DNA of 54,791 bases from JANWHZ01 sp035758575 (lineage in GTDB: Bacteria; Patescibacteriota; Saccharimonadia; Saccharimonadales; UBA4665): assembly GCA_035758575.1 (NCBI GenBank), contig DASTXH010000053.1, positions 1-54,791 on the forward strand. Reading direction: 5' to 3'. The position numbers and the translations under genes were made by a program. Positions within the stretch are counted from its first letter, which is position 1. Each line of letters starts with the position of its first letter. The notes below the pieces were generated by a model that made no database searches, was not told the origin of the DNA, and was given only the letters and a program-made list of their open reading frames with translations. Shown in pieces: positions 7,865-16,151 of the stretch.

Positions 7865-7947
7865 GCGCGAGAGAGGACTTGAACCTCCACGAGTGTAACC
7901 TCACTAGTACCTGAAACTAGCGCGTCTACCAATTCCGCCACTCGCGC
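7861..7947 (-). tRNA. tRNA-Leu (anticodon CAG)
   Basis: 87 bases with encoded CCA. Acceptor GCGCGAG/CTCGCGC; anticodon stem CTAGT/ACTAG with loop TTCAGGT, anticodon CAG; long variable arm of a class II tRNA; T arm GGAGG/CCTCT with loop TTCAAGT; discriminator A. Promoter at 8072-8100 with a structured leader of about 118 bases. Confidence 0.95.
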
Positions 7948-8071
7948 GACATGAGACAAACCTAACGGTTTTTCTCATCGGGCTTGCGAAGTAAATTCGC
8001 ATTCGCCTTTCAGGCGAACCGCCCTGCTCTTTTCCCTTCGGGCAACCCGCCGGCCAAGAGCGAACACTCGT
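7948..8071 (-). repeat. Palindrome-rich leader upstream of tRNA-Leu(CAG)
   Basis: This stretch holds several small inverted repeats: TGAGA/TCTCA with AAACC/GGTTT inside (7952-7977), TTGCGAA/TTCGCA (7984-8001), TTCGCCT/AGGCGAA (8002-8018) and GCTCTT/AAGAGC (8026-8061). No open frame of interest. It would form the 5' leader of the tRNA precursor. Its make-up matches the palindrome clusters around tRNA-Val, so the two may share origin. Confidence 0.5.
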
Positions 8072-8100
8072 ATCATATCTGTTTTTTGGGAAAAACTCAA
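8072..8100 (-). promoter_or_regulatory. Promoter for tRNA-Leu(CAG)
   Basis: On the minus strand TTGAGT (8100-8095), a 17-base spacer and TATGAT (8077-8072). It lies directly after the stop of the peptide-binding protein gene and points to the tRNA. Confidence 0.65.
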
Positions 8101-8114
8101 GAGCGGTCGTGCGG

Positions 8115-9896
8115 CTACTGACGGGTTTGCCAGGCTACGTGTATCATCCAATTCTGGACATTGCTATACATGTCTGCATCGGCATTGATCTGCGTCGCGT
8201 CCAACCCATACACCTGCACATGCGAAACGTACAGAAGCCGCGGCTGGTATAAGCCAAGCGCCGGCGCATCGGTCTGCCATGCCTGCAAAAACGGTTTATA
8301 TTTTACAGCGCGAAGCGCCGGGTCCAAACGAGTACGGCCAGCCTCCAACGATGCATCCGCAGCCGTAGAAGAATATTCAGAGAAGTTCAGGCGGCTGGCC
8401 GAACGCACATCAGCCTGTGAGCTGTCCCAATACGCAAACACATCAGGGTCGACGCCTATTGAGATGCCGTACAGCAGCGCATCATATGAATGTGTGGACA
8501 GCGCATATTGAAAACTATCCACAGGCAGCAGTTGCAGCGTAACGTTTGCGCCCAAGGCTTTCCACTGGCTCCGCAGCTGGTCGGCGACCGTACTATATTC
8601 GGCAGTATTGGTAGCGACCAAGCTGAAGGTCAGCGGCTGCCCCTGCTTTGCACGTATGCCGTTAGAGCCCATCAGCCAGCCATCGGCGTCCAGCAACTGC
8701 TGGGCTTTTGCTAGCTGGCCGGTGGTTTGCGCGTATGCTGGGTTATACGCAAATTGGGCAGCAAGCATCGCCTCGGTTACGGGCACGGCCGGATAGCCCA
8801 GCTGCTTGATGATAGCCGAGGGGTCGGCTGCCAGCACCAAAGCCTGACGAACCTTCACATCATGCAGTATGGCATTGGTGGTACGGAAAAACGTGTAGGT
8901 ACCGGCTGTAAGCGCCATACTATATTGGCGCGACGTTTTGTCGGCGGCAATGGCAGCGGGCACTGTATCCAGGCCTGCCATAGCAGTAATAGCCCGATTG
9001 CGATACGCCGAAATCATGGCGTTACGATCGGCATAGGCATGAATGCTAAAACTCCCCAGCTTGGGTGCCCCGGCCCAGTACGAACGGAACGGGGCTAGCA
9101 CAATCTGCTCCTCTGCATCCTTACCGGTGCCGCTCACGCCTATGGAGCTCCACATAAACGGCCCCGAACCAATAGGACTCGCGGTATTGAACCCTGCCGA
9201 ACGTAAATCAGCGGCATCGAACGATCCTAAGATATGCTTAGGGATAATGCCCGTGGTAAGGCTATACGGAAATGAGCTGAGCGGGTTAGGCAGCGTGAAT
9301 GACACCGTGTCAGGACTAAGCTCCGCCACCTTGACGCCTTGCCAGCTAGTGAACAAGGGCGATTGAGCGTCGGGGTTCTGGATTGTCTTGTAGGTAAATA
9401 CCACGTCATCAGCTGTCAGCGGCTGTCCATCGTGCCAGGTCAGATGCGGCCGCAGGTGCACAGTATACACCGTGCCGGCGTCATTCACCGACCATTGGTC
9501 TGCCAGGTTGCTCACAAGATGATTTTTGCTATCATACGTCAACAGACCCGCAAACAGCAGACGCGACACGCTGGTATCTACGCTGTTGATGGCATAGATG
9601 GGATTGGCCGTAGTAAACGAACCCTCTATTCCCTCAGAATACATACCGCCCGGCGCCGGAAGCAGCACCTGGTAATAGGGCTTCAGTGATGATATTTGGA
9701 GGCCTAAACCTGTGGCCAAAGCTCCAACGGCTAACAGCCACACCGTAACCGGACGCCACACACGACCCAAGCGGCCAAAGCGGCCCAGAAAATTTTTATC
9801 AAACTGCTCGCCTGCCGCGTGTGAAGCCGTTTCAATAGCCCGGAAGGCGGCACGGCGCGCCCGGCGCAGGCGCATTCGTATAGTCCGGAAGCTCAT
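8115..9896 (-). CDS. Membrane-anchored peptide-type solute-binding protein (SBP_bac_5)
   Basis: 593 residues. It matches the family 5 extracellular solute-binding proteins (DppA/OppA type): the signature FAGLLTYDSKNHLVSNLAD lies after the anchor, then TVYTVHLRPHLTWHDGQPLTADDVVFT, and later the KVRQALVLAADPSAI segment. Such proteins deliver peptides or similar ligands to an ABC importer. Here there is no lipobox. Instead a 49-residue Arg-rich N-tail precedes one membrane helix (about residues 50-68), so the binding domain is held outside by an uncleaved anchor. No permease or ATPase genes are in the window. The ATG at 9896 follows secG by 30 bases; a GGAGG lies 14 bases upstream. Operon with the holin-like gene and secG is likely. 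Confidence 0.9.
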   Translation of the reverse strand: MSFRTIRMRLRRARRAAFRAIETASHAAGEQFDKNFLGRFGRLGRVWRPVTVWLLAVGALATGLGLQISSLKPYYQVLLPAPGGMYSEGIEGSFTTANPIYAINSVDTSVSRLLFAGLLTYDSKNHLVSNLADQWSVNDAGTVYTVHLRPHLTWHDGQPLTADDVVFTYKTIQNPDAQSPLFTSWQGVKVAELSPDTVSFTLPNPLSSFPYSLTTGIIPKHILGSFDAADLRSAGFNTASPIGSGPFMWSSIGVSGTGKDAEEQIVLAPFRSYWAGAPKLGSFSIHAYADRNAMISAYRNRAITAMAGLDTVPAAIAADKTSRQYSMALTAGTYTFFRTTNAILHDVKVRQALVLAADPSAIIKQLGYPAVPVTEAMLAAQFAYNPAYAQTTGQLAKAQQLLDADGWLMGSNGIRAKQGQPLTFSLVATNTAEYSTVADQLRSQWKALGANVTLQLLPVDSFQYALSTHSYDALLYGISIGVDPDVFAYWDSSQADVRSASRLNFSEYSSTAADASLEAGRTRLDPALRAVKYKPFLQAWQTDAPALGLYQPRLLYVSHVQVYGLDATQINADADMYSNVQNWMIHVAWQTRQ

Positions 9897-9926
9897 AGGC
9901 TGCTGGCCATCCTCCGCCGGCCTGCG

Positions 9927-10139
9927 TTAAACGAAAATCCCTAGGATCAGCGACAGGGCAAAGACCACGGCGCATACAATCGTGAGTTGGAAAATCGTTT
10001 TATCGGTACCGCGCCGCGTAGTATTGATTTCGCCGGCCCCGCCCAAGCCCGCACCCAAAGAGGCGCCGCGCGTCTGCACCAGAATCAGCAAGGTCATAAG
10101 AAGCATGGAAGCGATGGTAAGATAGCCGAAAATTGTCAT
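9927..10139 (-). CDS. secG: Protein translocase subunit SecG
   Basis: 70 residues, the normal size of SecG. Two membrane helices (about residues 3-22 and 48-69) flank the polar loop with the hallmark ILVQTRGASLGAGLGG (about 19-34). SecG binds SecYE and aids SecA-driven export, which suits the many Sec-dependent surface proteins in this window. Start at 10139 is set by AGGAG with a 5-base spacer; this site lies in the last codons of the upstream gene, whose stop is 2 bases before the ATG, so translation is coupled. Confidence 0.95.
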   Translation of the reverse strand: MTIFGYLTIASMLLMTLLILVQTRGASLGAGLGGAGEINTTRRGTDKTIFQLTIVCAVVFALSLILGIFV

Positions 10140-10141
10140 AA

Positions 10142-10501
10142 TTACTCCTGTAATAAGGCCGTTACGATATAGTTTACCAGCCCTATCACCATTCCTGCAA
10201 ACACTGCTGCCCAAAAGTTGGTAATATGCAGCGGGGTGTACAGCCAGCTGGCCAGGTATACCAAAAATCCATTAACAATAACCGTAAAAAGCCCCAGGGT
10301 AAGGATGATCACCGGCAGCGACAGCAACAAGAAAAGTGGCTTCAGTAAGATATTCAACACTGCCAAAATGAACCCTGCCGCAACGACAGTCCCCAGGCTG
10401 TTCCCAATACTTATGTGGTTACTGAGCAGTAACGCCGCCGCCCACAAGCCCAGACTCGAAACCAGCCATCGTATCAGAAACCGGACGACCATATCTTTCA
10501 T
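10142..10501 (-). CDS. Phage-holin-family (YvlD-like) membrane protein
   Basis: About 119 residues with four hydrophobic helices, matching the phage_holin_4_2/YvlD family (PF04020): the FLIRWLVSSLGLWAAALLL start, the NILLKPLFLLLSLPVIILTLGLF middle and the LYTPLHITNFWAAVFAGMVIGLVN end are typical. Despite the name, these are ordinary chromosomal membrane proteins of unknown role, not lysis proteins. The start is uncertain: ATG at 10501 is used here, 10492 (with AAAGG 10 bases upstream) and 10528 are alternatives. Upstream of secG with a 2-base gap; downstream of the M24 peptidase by about 30 bases. Confidence 0.88.
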   Translation of the reverse strand: MKDMVVRFLIRWLVSSLGLWAAALLLSNHISIGNSLGTVVAAGFILAVLNILLKPLFLLLSLPVIILTLGLFTVIVNGFLVYLASWLYTPLHITNFWAAVFAGMVIGLVNYIVTALLQE

Positions 10502-10534
10502 GCCTTTATTGTACCCGACCATTCCCAAAAACGC

Positions 10535-11755
10535 CTAGAGCGTACGCGGCAGTGCGTCACTGAGCACGCGGTTACCTTCAGCGGTTATCAACACATCGTC
10601 CTCGATGCGTATGCCGATAGCTTCTTCTTTGATGTATATACCCGGCTCCACTGTCAGTACCATGCCTGGTTCCAGCGGCAGGTCGTACAGGCCTACGTCG
10701 TGCGCGTTCAGACCCAGAAAGTGCGATATGGCATGCGGGCAATAGTGCCGCACGGTTTCATGGTCGATAGTCTTTATAAGCCCCAGTTCGCGCAGCTTTT
10801 CACCGATAAACTGCTCCACCTGGTCTTCATAGGTTCTCAGGATGACGCCCGGCTTCAGCAGTGACACGGCGTATTGATGCGCCCCCAGCACGGCATCGTA
10901 CACCGCCTGCTGGCGGCGGCTAGGCGTACCCAGGCTGACCGTACGAGTAATGTCGGCGGCGTAGTGGCCATATTCGGCACCTACGTCGCACAGCAATAGC
11001 TCATCGGCAGATAAAGCACTACTGTTTTGCTCGTTGTGCAGCACACAGGCGCGAGCGCCGCCGGCAACAATAGGTGCAAACGCATGACCGCTGGCGCCCT
11101 GGCGGCGGAATGACCGTGCCAAATCCGCCTCTACCTCGTATTCATAGCCGTAGGTAGGTAACTTTGAAGGCCGAAACACCTGGCGCAGACTGGTAGCCGT
11201 GATATCAATGGCTTTTCGCATTGCTGCCAGCTCGGGCTCCTGTTTTACCATGCGCTGCCTGGCCACATGCTCACCAATGTCTAGCAGCTCAATCTTGCTA
11301 TTGTACGATTTCAGCTGGTCTATCAAATGCTGACGGGCAGGATTGGTAAACATGCCGTACGACTCCAGGTATGCAGGCGCCGCCGCCAATGTAGCAGCAT
11401 GTTTCACACGTTCCAGGCGCGCACCCAGACGTTTCCAGCCCTGTTTTTCGTCAAGAATAGTTTCTATACCCGATACTCGCTTTAGCTCAGCGTCGTCTAT
11501 CGCGCCCTCAAACGCCTGGCGCGAAGCATCGCGCAGCGGCACTATCAGGTACTCTTTGTCTTTATCGCACACCAGGATAACATCCGGCTCTTCTATGCCC
11601 GTGTAGTACCAAAAGCTGGCGTCCTGGCAAAACGGATACGTGGTATCGCCGCCGCGCTGCAACCTGCCACTTGCCGTTAGGATAATAGGTGCCGTGCCGG
11701 TAAACAGCCGCCGGAGCCGTGCCCTGTTGCCAACAAAAAAATCACTCGTAAACAT
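10535..11755 (-). CDS. Xaa-Pro aminopeptidase-type M24 metallopeptidase
   Basis: 406 residues. N-terminal aminopeptidase-P domain (starts with a SGRLQRGGDTTYPFCQDASFWYYTG-like segment, residues 29-53) and C-terminal pita-bread M24 domain from about residue 165. Metal ligands can be seen: two Asp in LLCDVGAEYGHYAADITRT, His in ISHFLGLNAHDVG, Glu in VEPGIYI and Glu in RIEDDVLI. Family enzymes remove N-terminal residues preceding proline; in a host-dependent lineage it probably serves peptide recycling. Cytoplasmic, no signal. ATG at 11755 is preceded directly by AGGGT. The small gap to the holin-like gene suggests the downstream genes share its transcript. Confidence 0.93.
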   Translation of the reverse strand: MFTSDFFVGNRARLRRLFTGTAPIILTASGRLQRGGDTTYPFCQDASFWYYTGIEEPDVILVCDKDKEYLIVPLRDASRQAFEGAIDDAELKRVSGIETILDEKQGWKRLGARLERVKHAATLAAAPAYLESYGMFTNPARQHLIDQLKSYNSKIELLDIGEHVARQRMVKQEPELAAMRKAIDITATSLRQVFRPSKLPTYGYEYEVEADLARSFRRQGASGHAFAPIVAGGARACVLHNEQNSSALSADELLLCDVGAEYGHYAADITRTVSLGTPSRRQQAVYDAVLGAHQYAVSLLKPGVILRTYEDQVEQFIGEKLRELGLIKTIDHETVRHYCPHAISHFLGLNAHDVGLYDLPLEPGMVLTVEPGIYIKEEAIGIRIEDDVLITAEGNRVLSDALPRTL

Positions 11756-11807
11756 ACCCTGTTACCGTCCTCAACAACTCATCCGAGTGTACTATGCCCT
11801 CGGCAAT

Positions 11808-11838
11808 AAAAAAAGCCCCCATCTGTTAGGGGGCTTTT
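11808..11838 (-). terminator. Rho-independent terminator of the 12.4-kb gene
   Basis: Minus-strand stem AAAAGCCCCC/GGGGGCTTTT (11838-11829 with 11820-11811), 8-base loop, followed by a T-run (11814-11808). It ends the gene at 11850-12401 and separates it from the M24 peptidase. Confidence 0.9.
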
Positions 11839-11849
11839 GCTTGGTATAA

Positions 11850-12401
11850 CTATGCGCTTTTCTCGTTTTGAGAATCGCTAGAAAAGAAGTCTACTAGTGT
11901 AGGCATCGGCTTCTTGGTCTTAGCCTGCTTACCACCGCGAAGAACTACGAATCCTGCCTTCTTAGCCTTCCGAGATGTAGAAGTCTGAGGCATAGAAGTA
12001 TTCTCTTGGCTGTGTTCATCATGCTGATCACGCAAAGCTTGCTCAAACTGCTGTTGCTGAATAGCACGCTGTTGTTGCTCCGCAAAGCCGATCCAGGCCG
12101 TATCGTCAATCTTAACGTTGAAGTTATCAACACGCGCCTGCGCCTGTGCAAGCCCCTGACGAGCATCAGCCATCTGCTGTGTGCTGCCACCGAAATATGC
12201 ATCAACTGCCGCCTCGCGATGCGCTGCGACGGCCCTATTCGCCTCTACATATGCAGCGTATGCATCTTCACCAAGCTGGACACGCGCCTGCACACATACA
12301 AAGTGTGCAAAATCTTTAAGATCATTTAGCTCAATGATCTCCGGAACGGCCGGTGCTGCCGATGTCTCTGTGGGTTGCACTTGATTCATTGTTTCGTACA
12401 T
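11850..12401 (-). CDS. Hypothetical Gln-rich helical protein
   Basis: 183 residues, no family recognised. The first 20 residues are Thr/Pro/Glu rich, residues 25-130 look largely helical and charged with a Gln-rich stretch (QQQRAIQQQQFEQALRDQ) that may form a coiled coil, and the C-terminus is Lys-rich with KAKKAGFVVLRGGKQAKTKK followed by a short acidic tail. The basic tail could bind nucleic acid; this is speculation. No signal or membrane segment. ATG at 12401 lies 6 bases after a TATAAT box; a second in-frame ATG is at 12389. It has its own promoter and terminator, so it is monocistronic. Confidence 0.6.
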   Translation of the reverse strand: MYETMNQVQPTETSAAPAVPEIIELNDLKDFAHFVCVQARVQLGEDAYAAYVEANRAVAAHREAAVDAYFGGSTQQMADARQGLAQAQARVDNFNVKIDDTAWIGFAEQQQRAIQQQQFEQALRDQHDEHSQENTSMPQTSTSRKAKKAGFVVLRGGKQAKTKKPMPTLVDFFSSDSQNEKSA

Positions 12402-12407
12402 ACTCCA

Positions 12408-12435
12408 ATTATAACATATATATCATTAAGTACAA
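12408..12435 (-). promoter_or_regulatory. Promoter of the Gln-rich protein gene, predicted leaderless
   Basis: Minus strand TTGTAC (12435-12430), 16-base spacer, TATAAT (12413-12408), then six bases (TGGAGT) to the ATG. The predicted transcription start falls on the start codon. Confidence 0.7.
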
Positions 12436-12452
12436 TAGTCTTGCCGTCTCGG

Positions 12453-13034
12453 CTAGTATCGCACGTGCTGATGGATGAACAGTACCAGTGTACTATAGTG
12501 GCTCGCACACAGCCAAATATCTAGCACTAATAGACCCGGGAACACAACGAGCGTCTCAATGTGTTTGCCGGTGGTTACGCGCAGCGCTTTTAGGGGCGGA
12601 AAGCCAAACTTTATGGGGATCGGCAGTAGCCACGGCACGCCTTCCTTGGTGAGCGTATCCATCAGCAGGTGCGAAACGACGCCGATCAAAAAAGCGTACC
12701 ACACCAGCTGGATGTCTACATGCGGCATGATAGGGTGTAAAAAATGCAAAAGCAGGTTGGACAAAAACGCAAACAGTGCCAGACCTACCAGTGAGTGGCT
12801 GAGGAACCGGTGCCCGCCCAGCAGCTTGTCGACAATGCGGCCAAAAAACGACCCCGAAGGCAGGTTCCGCCAGAACGGCGCCGTGGGCTGGTCTATATCC
12901 GGCGCTATGCCGCCAATTTGGTTGGCCAAGATCGCAACCAACACCGTAGAAAGGCTCACCGATGGCAGCGCTACCAGCGCCGCCGTAATACCGAGCGCCG
13001 TTATGGCGGCTAAATCGTGCGTTCGGGCAGTCAT
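12453..13034 (-). CDS. YdjM-family metal-dependent membrane hydrolase
   Basis: 193 residues, matches the LexA-binding/inner-membrane metal-dependent hydrolase family (PF04307). Visible hallmarks are GGIAPDIDQP, GGHRFLSHSLVGL and GVVSHLLMDTLTKEGVPWLLPIP, which carry the Asp and His residues thought to bind metal. Four or five hydrophobic helices. The physiological substrate of the family is not known. The start at 13034 (ATG) is preferred over a GTG two codons upstream; a TACAAT overlaps the uvrC stop region 8 bases before the ATG. It follows uvrC by six bases and is probably cotranscribed. Confidence 0.9.
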   Translation of the reverse strand: MTARTHDLAAITALGITAALVALPSVSLSTVLVAILANQIGGIAPDIDQPTAPFWRNLPSGSFFGRIVDKLLGGHRFLSHSLVGLALFAFLSNLLLHFLHPIMPHVDIQLVWYAFLIGVVSHLLMDTLTKEGVPWLLPIPIKFGFPPLKALRVTTGKHIETLVVFPGLLVLDIWLCASHYSTLVLFIHQHVRY

Positions 13035-13040
13035 AAGCAC

Positions 13041-14534
13041 TTATTGTACTAGAAATTTGCGTACGACGGCAGCGCGCTGTTTGCCGACTACAATGGCCAG
13101 GTCGGCTTCGGGGGCTTGGGCAACGCCGCGCAGGGAGCCGAAGCGGCGCAGCAGCTTTTTGCGGGTAGCGGGGCCGATACCGGGGATGTCGTCGAGCTGG
13201 CTGGACGACTGACGCTTGGTCTTGAGCACGGAGTGGTAGCTAACGGCAAAACGGTGTGATTCGTCGCGGATGCGCTGCAATAGCTTGATGAGGTTGGTGC
13301 TATGCGGCAGGTTGAGCAAGATAAAATCGTCGCTCTCGGTGGCGTAGCCGCCTAAACGATGCAGTACGCTCTGGTCTAAAGAAACGTTGGAACCTGCCTT
13401 GTGGATGACAATCTGCTCCTCGCGCTTGGCGAGGCCGATGAACGGTAGTGTATTGAAACCGGCCTCATCGCGGGCGCGGATGGCGGCGTCCAACTGGCCT
13501 TTGCCGCCGTCGATGAGGACGACGTTAGGCTTTCCCCAAGCTTTGACGTTCTTGTCGCTGAGGCGGCGCTTGATGGTTTCGTTCATATTGTAAAAGTCGT
13601 TATTGTGGTCGAACTTGGTTTTGAACTTGCGGTACTCGCCCTTGTTGCTGACGCCGTTGGTAAACACCACCATGCTGGCTACCACATCGGTCCCCTGCAT
13701 GTGCGAGATGTCGTAGCCCTCTATACGACGCGGCACCACGGGCAGCTTCAATAGATCTACCAGCTCGGTGAGGGCGTGGTCTTTGCTGATGTCTAAAAAT
13801 TCTTTGTCACTGAAGATGACCTGTTTGGTGAGGCTTTGCAGCGAAAACAGCTGGTTGCGCAGCTTGGCGGCCTTTTCAAACTCTTTGGCCCGGGCGGCGG
13901 CTTTCATGTCTTTTTCTATCTCGCGCTCTACTGTGTGGCGCCTGCCTTCTATGACGGCCATCAGCTTACGCAGATTTGCGCGGTAATCTTCCAGCGAGGT
14001 GCGGCCCTCTTCCAGTCCCGGGTCCAGCCCCAGGTGATAAAACAGCGTGGCACGCTTTTGGCCGGGAATACGGCGCGTGGCAAACGGAAATACGCGGCGC
14101 AGCGCCTTCAGCGCCTGGCGCACGCTGAGGCTACTGAGATACGGCCCGAAATACCGGGCACCGTCGTCGAGTGGGCGGCGCGTGGTGGTGACAGTGGGGA
14201 AATCGTCATCGTAATTGATACGGATATACGACAGCGACTTATCGTCGCGCAGCAAAATGTTGTACCGCGGCATGTAGCGGCGGATCATTTCGGCCTCTAA
14301 GAATAGCGCTTCTATCTCGCTGTCCACCACCATCCAGTCGGTATCCACTATTTCGGCTACCAGGGCATCGGTCTTGGGGTCGCGTACGCGCGACTTTTGG
14401 AAATACTGGCGCACGCGGTTGCGCAGCACTGCCGCCTTGCCTACATAGATAATTTCCCCTTTGGCGTCTTTGTGGAAGTACACGCCGGGTTCTTTTGGCA
14501 AAGATGCTAATTTTTTCGCTAATGATTCTGTCAT
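13041..14534 (-). CDS. uvrC: Excinuclease ABC subunit C
   Basis: 497 residues, shorter than the usual about 600. UvrC makes both incisions in nucleotide excision repair. Order: GIY-YIG nuclease (GVY at 17-19, YVGK at 30-33), UVR motif (KAAKLRNQLFSLQ), the RNase H-like 5' nuclease with YDISHMQGTDVVASMVVF and LIDGGKGQLDAA, and a single C-terminal helix-hairpin-helix (DDIPGIGPATRKKLLRRFGS). The start at 14534 matches where homology begins; the longer upstream frame overlaps the divergent CYTH gene. Only 27 bases separate the two start codons. uvrA is in the same window (24.2-27.0 kb) but uvrB is not. Confidence 0.96.
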   Translation of the reverse strand: MTESLAKKLASLPKEPGVYFHKDAKGEIIYVGKAAVLRNRVRQYFQKSRVRDPKTDALVAEIVDTDWMVVDSEIEALFLEAEMIRRYMPRYNILLRDDKSLSYIRINYDDDFPTVTTTRRPLDDGARYFGPYLSSLSVRQALKALRRVFPFATRRIPGQKRATLFYHLGLDPGLEEGRTSLEDYRANLRKLMAVIEGRRHTVEREIEKDMKAAARAKEFEKAAKLRNQLFSLQSLTKQVIFSDKEFLDISKDHALTELVDLLKLPVVPRRIEGYDISHMQGTDVVASMVVFTNGVSNKGEYRKFKTKFDHNNDFYNMNETIKRRLSDKNVKAWGKPNVVLIDGGKGQLDAAIRARDEAGFNTLPFIGLAKREEQIVIHKAGSNVSLDQSVLHRLGGYATESDDFILLNLPHSTNLIKLLQRIRDESHRFAVSYHSVLKTKRQSSSQLDDIPGIGPATRKKLLRRFGSLRGVAQAPEADLAIVVGKQRAAVVRKFLVQ

Positions 14535-14561
14535 ATTTCTAGTATTATTATAGCCGTACTT
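14535..14561. promoter_or_regulatory. 27-bp divergent promoter region of uvrC and the CYTH gene
   Basis: The whole space between the two start codons is 27 AT-rich bases. On the minus strand it holds TATAAT (14552-14547) and AATACT (14546-14541), the latter 6 bases before the uvrC ATG. On the plus strand it holds TATTAT (14543-14548) and TATAGC (14549-14554), the latter 7 bases before the CYTH ATG. Both -35 regions must lie inside the opposite gene. Confidence 0.6.
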
Positions 14562-15275
14562 ATGAAACCAACCGACAATATCTTCTTTCACGAATGTGAA
14601 GTAAAGTTCCGTATTCCTTCTGAGCACGCCTATGAGGCGTGGGAGCGCCGCCTGCGCAGCATCGGCTTTGAGCGCACCAGCCGGCAGCTGGAGACAGATT
14701 TTATACCCGATACGGCAGATTTTGCCTGCCGCGCGCACGGCCTGATGCTGCGCTTCCGCCACTTGGAAGTGGATGACGGCCGGCAAGATATTATCCTGAC
14801 CGTAAAGCTGAAGGGCGATGCATCGTCGTTCCAGGAACGGTTTGAATACGAATGCGCGTTTTCGGCAATTGACGATGCGATGCTGGCGCGTATCAACCAC
14901 CTGCTAAAGACCGCTACCGGGCGCACATTGCCGCCCTCGCTCCTAGCCTATACGCCCGACCAGTTCGACGCGCTGTGTAGTGACGTGCGCAGTATTTTCC
15001 CTGCCTTGCGTATACACATGCAGAAAAAACGCACCACATATTCGTACGATGTCTACCATGCGTTGTTCGACACGCTGCCGGTGGGCATTGGCGACTACCT
15101 GGAGCTGGAGGCGCCATCACCCGAAGCGCTGGATATGCTGCTGCGCGCCCTGATGATAGATGACGACCACAAAACCGCGCACGACTACGGCGAGATCCTG
15201 ATAGCCCACCATGCCGACAAAGAGGGGGCGGCACAACGCACGGGGTTGTTCCTGACCCACGAACGCACGCTGTAA
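14562..15275 (+). CDS. CYTH-domain phosphohydrolase/cyclase family protein
   Basis: 237 residues. The N-terminus carries the CYTH signature ExExK as ECEVK (residues 11-15), followed by the alternating basic and acidic strands expected of a triphosphate tunnel (MLRFRHLEVDD, ILTVKLKG, FERFEYE-like, RTTYSYDVYHALFDTLP, YLELEAPS). CYTH enzymes bind triphosphates in a tunnel with divalent metal; known activities include class IV adenylyl cyclase and thiamine or inorganic triphosphatase. Which applies here cannot be told. Cytoplasmic. Divergent from uvrC and convergent with trhO (5 bases between stops). Confidence 0.88.
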   Translation: MKPTDNIFFHECEVKFRIPSEHAYEAWERRLRSIGFERTSRQLETDFIPDTADFACRAHGLMLRFRHLEVDDGRQDIILTVKLKGDASSFQERFEYECAFSAIDDAMLARINHLLKTATGRTLPPSLLAYTPDQFDALCSDVRSIFPALRIHMQKKRTTYSYDVYHALFDTLPVGIGDYLELEAPSPEALDMLLRALMIDDDHKTAHDYGEILIAHHADKEGAAQRTGLFLTHERTL

Positions 15276-15280
15276 TCTGC

Positions 15281-16132
15281 CTATGCAGCGACTGCCGCAC
15301 ACTCCTGCGAGCACACGACCGAATGGCTGGCGCAGGCCTTACACAACAGGATAAGCTGGTTGCAGGCCTTGTTGGCACAGTTCTCGTGGTTGCTGGTTGC
15401 CTGCCCGCAACGGATGCACGTGCCGATGTCTGTAGAACTGTCGCTGAACGCCACGTTCATGCGGCGATCGAACACGTAGCATTTGCCGTCCCAGTAGCCT
15501 TCATCGCCATATTTTTCGCCGTATTTCACGATGCCGCCGTCCAGGTGGTATACATCCTGAAAGCCTTTGTGTTTCATGTACGCGCTGAGGTATTCGCAGC
15601 GGATGTCGCCGGTGCAATAGGTGAGAACCGGCTTGTCTTTGGGCAGCTTCTCCAGCTCGCCTTTTACTTCTTTGAATGTTTTGATGGCTGGTTTGATGGC
15701 ACCTTTGAATACGCCGATGTCGGACTCGTAGTCGTTGCGCGCGTCGAATACGATGGCGTCGGGGTGGTCCGCCAGGTACTGGTGCCACGCCTCGGGGCGC
15801 AGGGGTGTGCCTTTATCGAATACGTCGAAGTCTTCTTCGGGCTCCAGCGTTACTAGTTCTTTGCGCACTTTTATACTGAGGCGGGGGAAGTCATCGCGGG
15901 TGCCATCGCTCCATTTATATTCGATGCCTTTGAACTCTGCGGTGGCGTTCATTTCGCGTACGTACGCTTTTACGTCGTCCAGCTCGCCGCCCAGCGTGCC
16001 GTTTATGCCGTGTTCGCTAAGGATCAACCGGCCCTTCAGGTTCAGGCGCGCGCATAGCTCACGCTGCCAGCGCATAGTCATATGCGGGTCCTTGAGCGGC
16101 ACAAACTTGTAGTACAAAATAATTTTCTGCAT
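15281..16132 (-). CDS. trhO: tRNA uridine(34) hydroxylase TrhO (rhodanese-like)
   Basis: 283 residues. Domain order fits TrhO/YceA: an N-terminal acylphosphatase-like domain (starts KIILYYKFVPL, with LILSEHGINGTLGG), a rhodanese domain with the active-site loop CTGDIRCE near residue 185, and a C-terminal cysteine-rich zinc-like tail (CIRCGQ, CANKAC, LCKAC, CSQEC). TrhO makes 5-hydroxyuridine at the tRNA wobble position using O2 (established for E. coli). The start ATG at 16132 lies six bases after TACAGT (16144-16139), predicting a leaderless mRNA. Together with MnmA at 43.7 kb it shows wobble-base modification in this organism. Confidence 0.95.
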   Translation of the reverse strand: MQKIILYYKFVPLKDPHMTMRWQRELCARLNLKGRLILSEHGINGTLGGELDDVKAYVREMNATAEFKGIEYKWSDGTRDDFPRLSIKVRKELVTLEPEEDFDVFDKGTPLRPEAWHQYLADHPDAIVFDARNDYESDIGVFKGAIKPAIKTFKEVKGELEKLPKDKPVLTYCTGDIRCEYLSAYMKHKGFQDVYHLDGGIVKYGEKYGDEGYWDGKCYVFDRRMNVAFSDSSTDIGTCIRCGQATSNHENCANKACNQLILLCKACASHSVVCSQECAAVAA

Positions 16133-16151
16133 AAAGCTACTGTAGATAGTA

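Noticed and set aside
10142..10501. Prophage suggested by the holin-like gene
   Set aside because: The YvlD family is chromosomal; there are no capsid, portal, terminase or integrase genes in the window.
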